Shown here: positions 33,989 through 44,200 of the stretch, in pieces
Position numbering within the stretch: position 1 is the first letter of the stretch
Layout of the letters: every line of letters begins with the position of its first letter
Source: Tetrapyrgos nigripes
Taxonomy: Eukaryota; Basidiomycota; Agaricomycetes; Agaricales; Campanellaceae
DNA length: 64,000 bases
Reading direction: 5' to 3'
Assembly (NCBI GenBank): GCA_013368315.1
Contig: JAACJM010000028.1
Coordinates: 186,001 to 250,000, forward strand
Made by a program: the position numbers and the translations under genes
Notes under the pieces: model-generated
What the model was told of the DNA's origin: nothing
The model's input: only the letters and a program-made list of their open reading frames with translations
Database searches by the model: none

Positions 33989-34591
33989 AATACACGGCGT
34001 GGTCCTCTACGAACATGCCGGGTGTAGATGTGCTATAGCCCGCCACGGCCTACATCTACTCTAAGTCCTAACCAATGAAATCAAGCACGCCATCCTTCGT
34101 GACGGTAGTCCCACCGTGACGGCAGGTGATTAGATCAAAAACTTGCAGAGCCAAATCAGAGTCGTCGAACCCTGTTTAATGATGCGCTGTAAAATATGAG
34201 AGACTTTGGTAGAGAGATAGTGCAAGGTATTTGATAGAGAAGACTTTAAAAACTTCATAGTGAGATGGACTGATGATATTGATATGATAGACTTTGGTAG
34301 TGAGATGGAGGGCTTTTGTAGGTCATTGTCGTCTCTCGGGTATCGACAACCTCCACTGGTAGTGGGAGAATTGGCAGTGCAGGAGACATGGTCTGGAAAC
34401 TCTACTTCATGTCCGCATAAGGAAAAGCACGGGGTTGGCGGGAAACGCGGGAGGACGGGAACGGGAGAGGCGGGAACGGGTACCGGAGACGTTGAGTCAA
34501 CGTAGAGTAGTCTGCTGTACAATTATACCCGGAATTTTACGAAATGGACTCGTACCCGCCACCGGCAACCCGCTGGCCCACATTCAGCAAG

Positions 34592-34630
34592 TTCAGTCAC
34601 CGATGTATCTCGCTCTTGCCCAGAAAGTGA
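34592..34630 (+). repeat. 39-nt direct repeat, copy 2
   Basis: Partner of 33487-33525 with a single G/A difference. It lies about 70 bp past the stop of the MFS gene, probably within or next to its 3' UTR. Confidence 0.6.
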
Positions 34631-34698
34631 TTTAGCCAGTCGTTCCAACAATGACAAAAACTTGATGACATACGCCTAGACGTGTAACTAATTGGATG

Positions 34699-37360
34699 TC
34701 AAGTCGTAAACAAAAATCTCGGATCTGTGTCGTATATCTCTCCTCCAGGCTTTCCATTTTTTCCTGCTTCCATCGCCGTAGGGCTATCGTTGCCGTCTTT
34801 TTTAGACATCTCCCTAAGAATCCTCTGATTTCTCCGGTTCAAGATCGCGAGTCTCGTGCGCAATGCAAAGGCGATCAGGAACGCGAGAAACAGACAGCTA
34901 GAATGACAATGCGTAAGTACAGGAATAAAGAATTCAAAGCGGCCACTGACCCCGCCGCAATCGCATGGCCTTTTCTAAAGCTGTCTTCAGGGTCAAAATA
35001 GATTTGTGGTGACGCACTACATAGTAGAAAGTTGTATCAGTCTCATTGATTTATGGCTCTTGCTTACATGGAAACCGTGTTGGACACCGAGACCACAAAC
35101 GCTGTGCCGACGCCTCTTTTAGAGGTGGGCGACAAGTTATTGGCTGCCCAGGACCTAGGTAAGCATCAGTGAATGATCGTACCTGTATCAAAGGCACCTA
35201 CATAACCAGCGGGAACAAACTGTAATTCCCACTAATCACCAAAAATAACGCGAAATACGACGCGCCTACTTTCGCTTTACCTCTTGCGACTCCCGGAGCC
35301 TCTCCAGCGAGACATGTAAGAATGATATACCCGATACAGGAGACAGAGCTTGATAACATGATATGCCATCCACGGGTTCGTATCTTATCGGAATGCCAGG
35401 ATTGAATGACGACCATGGAAAAACCGACTACGTAGGGAGCGACCGTAAGACCTTGTGCGTCGATGGAGGAAAAGCCGAGTTCGTTTATGAGCTGTACGAG
35501 TGAAAAGACATGGATGTGCATCCATCGAGTGACGATCTATACGTGAACGAGTTCGAATGTGGTCCACTTACAGTAGGCAAGAAGTACGAGATTGTGGCTA
35601 CTCCAACATTGACTGGGGATAATACGGTTAAACAACCGTGACGGGAAGCGTCTTCAACAAAAGAGTCACTCACAGGTCGCATAAATCAACATAAACCCCC
35701 ACACGTTCACATCACCCATGATTGCTTTGAATCCTTCCCATCCGTTCATACCACCATGAGATTGAGGTCTGTGATCTCTGTTCAGACGGGCTTGCAGGAT
35801 TGCCTTTTCGCGCGATGTAAGGAATGAAGCGGAAAAGGGAAAAGATGGAAGAAGGAATAAGATGAGAAACCCCATTGTGATGGTAGGTATGGATTCGATT
35901 AGGAAAAGGAATTGCCATCTGAAGTTGAAAGCAAAGTGTCACGATCGAGTCAGTCAAAATACGATCGAAAAATTGTCCAACAGGCTCTCACCCAGTCAGC
36001 ACAGACGTATGTGCTCGTACTAGTCCGAAGGCCAGGAGTCCCTTTACGCACGTAATCGTTCACCTTTCTAGGATCGTCCAGGATCATGGGAGTATACTCA
36101 CACCAATCGCACCAGGAACCGTTCCAGTCATGCATAAACTTCCGTAGACACATTCAGGGATCAATGGTGGACAGTCAATATGGGGAGGGACCTACCTGAT
36201 CCTCATCGCTAGCTCTCTCCTCTTATACCAGAACGAGAGGTAGTATATGGCTCCAGCGTAGAATCCAGCTTCTCCGATCCCCAATAAGATTCTGGAAGTG
36301 AGCACGATTACTCTCAGCTCAAAAATGTTTGACAGCTGTTTCTGACCCACCTCAGTGCCAACAAGGCGCCATATCCTTTTGCATATACGATGGACAGAGA
36401 GGAAAGGCCCCAGAACGTGAATGTAATGAAGAAGAACCTATTTGCTCCAATATATCGTTGAAGGACTAGTGATCCGTCACTTAGTTCAATGTTCCATCTT
36501 TTGGGGTAAAAATCTAGTCACCGTTGGCAGGCATTTCGAGGAGACCTGTACGAAGGATGGTTAGAGTGAAAGAAAAGTTGCCAGAGTTGCTACACGCACA
36601 ATATCCGACATAGAAAATACTCAATGCCAGCGTCCACTTGTTGTTATTCGTGATCCCCTGAAGTAAAGGCCAGTCAGATGATGGTCAGCAACTATTCAAC
36701 GCCGTAACTCACAAAGTTCTCATTGAACTCTGGGATAACATGGGCATTACCACTGGAAAGGGACTCATTTCACTACATCATAAGCCTGCGTTCAAAATAC
36801 CTACATATTCGTCCGATCTGTACAAGGAGTTGAGAAAGACCTGACTTCCACGTTCGAGAGATGAGCGTTCAGAAGAACCCACTCACCAAACTGATTGACT
36901 GATCACAAGAGTTCCACCAGTACGAAAGCCATTTGATTTAGTTTGGTTTAGTACGCCTTATCCGAGCGACCAGAAGCACTGAGCAGACACACTCACATAC
37001 AAAACTCAAAATAATCAACGGCAAAATCCTATTATCCACCTTCTTCTTGATCCGCCTTTCTTCCTCTCCCGCATCCTCATACACCACACCCTCTGCGTCT
37101 CGATGAACCGCATCCATATACGCACGATCCAGAGGCGAAAACAGATGCTTAAAAAACCCTTGCCGTTGAGTGATTTGCGATTGATGGAATGTGCCTTCTT
37201 GGATACTGGCAAGGTTGTTGCTACCATGCAAGTCACTCTGGGCCTCTGAAGCTCGTAATGCTGAAGGATCGTCACTGTGGTGTTCCTCATGACTGATAGA
37301 CCCCGAGAGCTCTCTTTTCTCCAGATCCACATCTTCAAGCTCCTTCTCTTGTCTAGTCAT
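34699..37360 (-). CDS. MFS permease of the Dal5/anion-cation symporter family, 578 aa, 16 exons
   Basis: Exons 37360-36997, 36898-36887, 36817-36805, 36752-36713, 36657-36600, 36545-36522, 36465-36351, 36291-36196, 36138-36102, 36041-35992, 35918-35674, 35612-35572, 35491-35202, 35154-35068, 35016-34951, 34897-34699; the sum is 1737 nt and every junction keeps frame. A long cytosolic N-terminus is followed by helix 1 and FDRTNIGNAHV, the first-loop signature of the allantoate/nicotinate/pantothenate permease group. Then come EMPAN, GIGEAGFYAGAIYYLSFWY, GWQFLFLIES, WAANNLSPTSKRG and the end signature IASPQIYFDPEDSFRKGHAI, and the tail ends DPRFLFTT. These permeases import carboxylates such as allantoate, nicotinate, pantothenate or biotin precursors with protons at the plasma membrane. 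The substrate here cannot be told. Exons 2 and 3 are 12 and 13 nt. Confidence 0.92.
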
Positions 37361-37900
37361 TGACGATGTTGTGAAGTATGGCCGTTTGGTGCTTCTGTAA
37401 CTTTACGATCAACCTAGAGGGGACAGAATGGAAGCGAGGGAACAACGAGAGGAGTAGTCGTCGCACGCCTGTTTTACGAAGACGAAGAACATCACAAGAC
37501 ACTAGGTCATACTCGAAGTCAATTATAGAGCTGAGAAGGAACGACTTACTCTTTCTGGCTTATTCCAAGTGTGGCCGAAGATAGGTGCCGCCTGTAATGC
37601 TGAGAAAAAGGTGATCAGTGCTTCCGACATCGACCATACGCATGGAAACCGAGATCAAGTAGCTGGCAGAGGCCATAGAAAGCCATTGCAACTCTGACCG
37701 GGAATGTTAAGGACAGTTCATAAATACATATATGATACAAGTGCCATGAATAAATATAGATAACTTGAACCAGAGGACAGAGAAGAATAGACGAAAAAGT
37801 AGAGCCCAACGTACATCCACTTATACACTATGATACAGCTCCAATAAATAACACACACAGAAAAGCAAAGAAAGAACTAACAAATACAGAGGGATACATC
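37361..37900. other. Intergenic between the MFS start and the F-box gene stop
   Basis: 540 bp holding the upstream region of the MFS gene and the 3' end of the F-box gene. No other gene was seen. Confidence 0.5.
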
Positions 37901-39575
37901 TCAGCCTGAGGAAGAGCCTGAGGAAGACGAAGAAAAGAACAAAATCAACTCTGGCTCTTCGCCTGCATTACCCGGTCCTATCTCCTTGAAAGGTATTACT
38001 GGCTCCGCCGATTTACAGTGAACCATAAGAGAGCGAAGATCGCCTAATTCCCAAGGGTCTCCAGGGATGGCGCCATAAGTTTTGATTTTGACCAGACGCA
38101 AGGTTTTTCTGCCCGACTCCTGAAAGCGACCACCTGGTACTGTCCTGACAGAGGCTACATCAGTACAGTCACAGAGCTCGTTCAGATAATTCAAGGCAGT
38201 AACCACGCTGCTTATGAAATCCGTCTTGCTATCTTTGGAGCTTTTCTTCGAGTCCACTCCATAAGCGGAAAATGACACGGTTTTCACGCTTGGAGGAAGT
38301 AAGGAAAACGCTTTCGGATAGAGCCGCCGCGGCCGTATGAGGAGCAGATGAGTCAGGGAAGACAAGCACGTCAGTGGCAGCTCAGAAGGTATGCTGCTTA
38401 CACCGCTGCGGTGATGCGGGTCCGCGGACGGTGTGGAGAAAGGGTCAATGTCGCGAAGACACAAGTGACGAATGTTTCGGCAGTTCGGGGGATGAATGGT
38501 CGGCAAAACGGGAGCAGCCTCATTGTTCAGGGTGGGGCGACCCTCGACGTAAAGGTTTTCGACAGAGGTGGAGGCGAGTGAGAGGACGCGTGAAGTAAGG
38601 CTGGAAAAAACTGCGTCAGGAGCATCTGCGGGAACGTGGAGTTTCACTCGAAGACGCAGTAGTTTGCGTCTAGAGGTGAAGGTGGTGTCCAGGTTTGGAG
38701 AGATGGGGAGTTCGGATTCTCGACTTGGGGGACGTTGCCCATGAAGATGAACCTGAAGACTGAGAAGACGAGGAAAAAGTGTGGGTAAAAGCTCCATGTA
38801 TCTTGATTCACATGAAGTGGAAAAAGTGGATATTCCCAACGCAGACCTCGAAAGCGAATCGGGAGAAGGCGCCAAGACTCTCTCGATAAAGGTCCAGGAA
38901 AGTGAATCCACTGATAGTCGGTCCAGCCTCTCGCACATCCACAAAAACCTCCTTGTCTCCAGATAAGATTCGTTGTCGTCGTTGTCATCCTCGCACCATC
39001 TCAAATCCACCCCTCTAATGAATTCGGCTAGCTCGGGACGTTGATCTAATGTCCTCAGAAGAAGAGGCAGGCTTGCGGCAGGATGGGCATAATGTTTAGT
39101 ATTGATGCAAGTCCTCCGGGCGGCATTTATCCATGCTTACATTGTCAAGATGAATCTCGCGATAAAGAACACGCTCCGCTACTGGCCGAATGAGCCAGCA
39201 AACTTGAGAGAACGCTGAAAGGTATATTAGCAGAATGGAATCATAGTAGCACTGACAGTGCTAACGATCTATGTTTACGCACCGCTAAGATGAAAGCGTG
39301 TAGCCGAGAAGATAGTGCGGCCTTCATTCAAAAAGTCTTCGTTATGGACATAGTTTGGCAAGACGGGATAGCAGAGCCGCTCAGCAATCTGTTCAATGAT
39401 CTCGGTTGGTAGATGAGCAAGGTTGACGGGAATGACAGCAGAGCCTGTGGGTGGTGGTCAACGTTGAAAACAGTGAGCCTAAGCCTTGCTTACGCGTACC
39501 ACCACCATCAACCGCTTCTTGCACTTTGGCCCTCTCGTCTGAAGGCGTCGAATTTGAACTTACTGGAGCTTGCAT
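37901..39575 (-). CDS. F-box protein with leucine-rich C-terminal part; frame conflict, possibly broken
   Basis: Likely exons 39575-39500, 39444-39283, 39214-39141 and a long last exon ending at 37901. Exon 2 encodes the F-box start LPTEIIEQIAERL, and exon 3 continues FSQVCWLIRPVAERVLYREI, as in the large agaricomycete F-box family. The last exon (ORF to about 39010 and upstream LRTLDQRPELAEFIRGVDL) carries repeated Leu-rich segments with HLCLRDIDPF and SLTHLLLIRP, plus an acidic/Ser tail. These proteins recruit targets to SCF ubiquitin ligases. The best intron for exon 3 to 4 (GTAAGC donor at 39140, branch TACTAAAC, acceptor before 39071) leaves the last exon one base out of frame. Either the intron differs (a poorer acceptor before 39036 would keep frame) or the gene has a 1-nt frameshift. 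Confidence 0.65.
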
Positions 39576-39618
39576 CTGTGGTGGTGGTGTTCATTGACTC
39601 TATCCCGCTTTTAAAGTA
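39576..39618. promoter_or_regulatory. Ultra-short divergent promoter (43 bp between start codons)
   Basis: Only 43 bp lie between the ATG of the F-box gene (minus) and the ATG of the HAD gene (plus). The core promoters and 5' UTRs of the two genes must overlap the opposite gene or each other. TTTTAAAGTA precedes the HAD ATG. Confidence 0.5.
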
Positions 39619-41042
39619 ATGGATCCAAATTTCAAAGCACTGGTTTTCGACCTCATGGGGACGTGTACCGATTGGTCTTCTTCCATTTTAGACGCTCTTA
39701 TTAAATTCACTTCTGATCATCACGGCCTCGAATCATTGACGAGGGATTGGAGAGAAGGTTTCTTCGCGGAGATCCGTCATCGGTTCGAGAGTGGGGAACC
39801 GCAGGAAAATATCGATATCACTCATCGACGTGTTCTGGATGGCCTCCTTCAGCAAGATAAATACATCAAATTTGGTGCACAATTGGGAGAAAGACACCGG
39901 CAAGAATTGGTACAGAGCTGGCATATGCAGAATCGTAGGACATCAATCTATTTTTGCCAATATGGCCTCTGATTCGCCTTGCTCATTGTCCTGTATAGCA
40001 TGGCCAGATTCTATACCCGGATTACAGAGATTGAAACAAAAGTATTTCATGTATGTCGGGCTCGGTCTCTGCGATAGTAACCGACTACACCATTGTCTAC
40101 AGCGTTGTCCTTGCAAACGGAACAACCCGCCTGCAACTTGATCTCATTAAATCCTCTGGATTACCTTTCCATACCCTATTCTCATCTCAACTTCTCGGGT
40201 TGACCAAGGTCCTCTTTTCATCATCTTTCTTCTTTGATTATTTCTCGTCGCCAATATGTGTTCCCCTACCCATCATTCCGTATCGTCACTATCTTCATCT
40301 TGGTCTACCTTCGCCCCAATGTTACTTTGCTGAAATCTTTTCTGAATGTAGCCCGACCCCGCCATCTACCGCAAGGCTATTTCGCTCCTAGATGTAGAGC
40401 CAGAAGAGTGTCTGATGGTGGCTGCGCACGCGTATGATCTGCGAGCTGCTGCAAAAGTGTGAGTGCAACTTCCTGTAGTCCTTGAGTCATAGAATGCATT
40501 GCATTAGAGGTCTCCTTGCCACTGCGCTTCTAGTCCCCAGTCGCTTTCTTTTGTTATTACCGCCCTCTGCTATTCCCAATACTCGTCTCCTATCATTACT
40601 CTGCCTCAGCCTCAGTTTCTTCTGATGGCTGCAGTCAGAAACGCTATGCCTATTTATCCCCGAGGCGGGCGGTCTAGTGAAGCACCCGCTTCCTTCCATG
40701 ACGGAAATATCATGATTCTGATTTTTTTGCATCATATCTATTGCTCTTTCAAGAGCGACCTGACCGCTCTCTATGATCCATAGTATGCTACATACACGCC
40801 TCCCACTCATGTTAGCTATCATGTCTCTGTTTGCATCATTCTAGTTGCTGTGCTTCCTGTGACTGTTAATTATCAAAATTTTCAGAGGCATGAGGTCAGC
40901 CTACATCAACCGTAGCACCGAGGACCCCAACGAAGACATTGCTGCAATTGAGGCTCAGCAGGAGTTCGATCTTTTCGTGTCAGGAACAGATGGAACGTCG
41001 GAGTGTGGTTTGTCCAAACTAGCTGATGTGCTGAATGTTTGA
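39619..41042 (+). CDS. HAD-superfamily hydrolase, 2-haloacid dehalogenase-like, 245 aa
   Basis: Exons 39619-39934, 39999-40050, 40103-40208, 40352-40458, 40886-41042; the sum is 738 nt. Motif I is FDLMGTCTDW with the nucleophile Asp11; the second acidic residue found in phosphatases (DxD) is absent, as in dehalogenases. Motif II reads VLANGTTR, with Ala where most HAD enzymes have Ser or Thr. Motif III Lys is in LLGLTKPDPAIYRKA and motif IV Asp in MVAAHAYDLRAA. A cap domain with the PWPDSIPGLQRLK segment lies between I and II. The family hydrolyses C-halogen or phosphate bonds of small molecules, and the substrate in fungi is unknown. The last intron (427 nt) is several times longer than the rest. 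The gene diverges from the F-box gene. Confidence 0.88.
40459..40885 (+). other. Unusually long intron 4 of the HAD gene
   Basis: GTGAGT donor and TTTTCAG acceptor, 427 nt against typical 50-100 nt here. It contains a 111-codon minus-strand frame with no recognised domain. Splicing joins DLRAAAKV to GMRSAYINRSTEDPNED as expected. Confidence 0.7.
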
Positions 41043-41221
41043 CGGAGCGAGGTGAATAATGGTTTGCTTGACGGAGGGAATTGGGGTTGGTCAGCGTCAT
41101 GAAGGTTATGCCTTTGCCTGTATACAGTAGGAAATACAGCTGTGAAATATATTACAACAAATACAACAAGTCTTCGCTGCTATGTACTACTCAAAACAAA
41201 ACAAAACACTGACACAAACTT

Positions 41222-44200
41222 TTACATCTCATCTGCACAGCGGCAGTTACAATCTGCTACTGGGCACGTTTTGATCGGTTTACCATATCCTAGTCCAAGC
41301 ACTGCACCAACAGAGAATCCCTCCTGTAGGTCTCCCAGTTCAGAGATTTCTTCATCAGTACCAAAGAACCATTCCAAGATATGTGATGCATGGCCACCAT
41401 GTCGACAAGTCTGGCACATGATGATAGCCTCGTCCATCGTATCTGTCCACCATTTGAGAGCAATCACATCAGTAACAGTACTCGGGAGAAGACATACAAT
41501 AAACGTACCTTTGACCCTACCGCCTGTGCTGGCGTCGACTAGCTCGGCTTCTCTTACCGCATCTGGTACGATGCCCAACGTCATGAGACAGACAGAACAT
41601 CTAGGAAGTGATTTGCGACAATTGGGACAGACGGTTGGTTTGCCCTTCTGAGTCACAGTACCGTCTCCTTGCCCGCCATGTCCGTGTGTTTGTCCCGGTC
41701 CGAGGTTCAGACCCAGATGAGAGACAGGACCCTGGTTGGTTGAAGAAGCGACTGTAGTGGGTGTTGGTGGTAATATGGACTTGTTGCAGTAATTACACCG
41801 TATGAGGATTTGTCGAGGAACTAGTGGTTCTTCCAGTGGATAAGGCGGAGCGCCGAGCGCAATCGAACTCCTCAGCAGAGCACCTCTCAAGACTTCACCC
41901 CTCGCGATATCGAATTCTACTCTTGAATGAAACATCTTCAAGCCATCGAGTAGTTCACGGTAAGCCTCAACCCATCGTTCAACTCGAGGGTCGACTTGGT
42001 ATCCTTGTGTCTTGGGTTTTTTGGGTAGGTCAAAACGATTATTGTCCTTCCAATGACTTCTACCTCTACTCTTACCATTGTCAGACCCAGGAATTGGAGG
42101 AGCGCCCACGCCCACGCAAGCTCCTAACCAACCCAACATTGCTGCACTCTGTACGTCCCCGACTCGGTCTACCCATCTCCCTAGCACCTCTCGCCCCTCA
42201 GGTGTTCCAGCGCCGACCACGATCAAAGCATCTACATCCCCTCCTACGTGCTGAAGCTGGGTCGTCTCGTCTGCTTTCATCATCTGGGGAGAGTCGTGAA
42301 GTATGCTTTCAGTCTCAGCCCTCTTCTTCGGCTTCCTGGTGTCCTTGGCACCTTGACCTTCACTCCCACTTTCACTTGCGATACTAGCACGAGACTTGAT
42401 GCTCTCTCTCGTGCTTGTCCGACTCAAGCTACCTTTGCGCCCTGCAGGGACATTGACATCAGCACCTCTTACCCCGTCCCAACTCCTCCTTCGCGTAAGA
42501 CTCACGCCGATGCCACTTTCTTGCGACACCTTGCTAGAAGCTCTTGATCGACTTCGGGTTCCGTCAGTGCCAGGGCCAGAAGCATACCCATAGCGATAAG
42601 CATTGCCATGAGTATACCCATCAGAATCTGGTCGGCAGACCACCCAGATCTTCCGTAGATATTCTGTCACGCCTTGATCATCCAGAAACGCAAACGCCAT
42701 AGCTAATCTCTCGCGGAATGGCAGGTATGTTTGCATTTCGGGTGATTCAAGAGCATGGAGAAGTGGGGTCTGGGTTGGGACTGGGGATGATTCTTTAGAC
42801 GAGGTTGCTCCAGACGTAGACGTTGCAGACGCCATTGGTCCTGGGAATGCATAGGTAGACGTAGAATCTCCAACTTGGCTTGGTTGAGCTGAGGAATCTG
42901 AGCCGAATGCAAGCTGCGTCATGTGCATGAGTAACAGCCTCAGGTAGGGATCTTGCATCTTGTCCGTCAATTTTGAATAATGATCTTTGAGAGCTGGGGA
43001 AAGGCGTGGCCTCGTAGCCGCAGAATTTGATGTAGCGAAATTACTAAAGGGGTGGGTGTGCACAGTTGGCAGTTGAGTTCTCGTCGGGGTTGGGGTCAGA
43101 TTTGGCGTATCTAACATCGTTGTTAGATTTGGAGCATTTGTTGAAGCATTGTGCATTGTAGATGTGGCGGTGGAGGCAGATGCCAATGGAACAGCACAGT
43201 AGGGTGTGAGTGCAATCATGGTACCAGACATCATGTGGTGAGCTTCATCTGTGCAGGGAAATAATTAATGACCGACGCATACCAAGGGGACTAAGCTACG
43301 GTTTGGGACTTACCTCTACTTCTCATAAGACACTCTGCCGCTGCTTCATGCTTCCCCATCAAAACCAGCCAACAGGCAGCTCGAGCATGACCATTCCATT
43401 TTACTTCAGTCGCTGTGCCTTCACCTGCGTATGACCTGTCCTTATCCATCAAATCATACGCCTCCCATCTCCTAATGACCTCTTTCAATCCAATGTCATG
43501 ATCACTGTCACTCTTGCCAGCCTCAACAACATCCCAATCGCCTTCTCGTTCATGCATGACGAATCCCCATCCAAGCAGTTCCAGACACACCTTCCTCTGT
43601 AGTAGTTTTGTTGTCGCCACCGGTATCCAAGGAGACCACGGCTTCCATGAACCTCCCGCATTCCAAGAAGTCCGATTTGAAGATTTGGACTTGCCAGCAG
43701 CAGCAGAGATACCACCTACAACATCATGCGTAATGCTGGAACCAGCATCGGCACGAGCTGCAAGGATCTCAAGGGCGGTCAACCATTCTTGTTCATCCGA
43801 AGGAATCGCACTCGAAGCATGAGATGTAGAGCCACTCCCTGTATTTGGTGCTCCAGAAGACGTGGATACAGAGCCTAGTAAACCAAGACCAGTAGCGGCG
43901 GCTGATGGTGACCAACTCCTTCTTGTCCGATGACCAGTAGTGTGTCGTGTGTTTTGACGCGGGTTTCTAGCCCTTAGCAAGCCGGGAGAAGTGTGTTCCC
44001 GCAGGCTCTCGCCATGTTCGCTCCCGCCTCGAAGATCTGTTGCTAAAGGGAGCTCAAGCCTATCCCTATGAACAGGCGTTGCTTCTTCTTCCAAAACCCT
44101 AATCTCGTCCAAACCGTCATCATCGTACCCAAAATTGGCACCACGTAGACCCGACCCAAGTGATCCGTGATATGATCCAGAAGCTGATCCGCCGGACCCA

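Larger units (their letters stand above)
31424..34698. other. Gene-poor region
   Basis: About 3.3 kb without a supported gene; frames do not exceed 130 codons and none is recognised. It contains a perfect 14-bp hairpin (33221-33272), a TAGA tetranucleotide run (33961-33988), and two copies of a 39-nt sequence (33487-33525 and 34592-34630). The GC-rich stretch 34430-34500 has repeated GGCGGGAA-like units. These are fragments of repeats rather than genes. Confidence 0.4.

Noticed and set aside
40487..40822. 111-codon minus-strand frame inside the HAD intron
   Set aside because: No domain and no splice context. Most likely chance.
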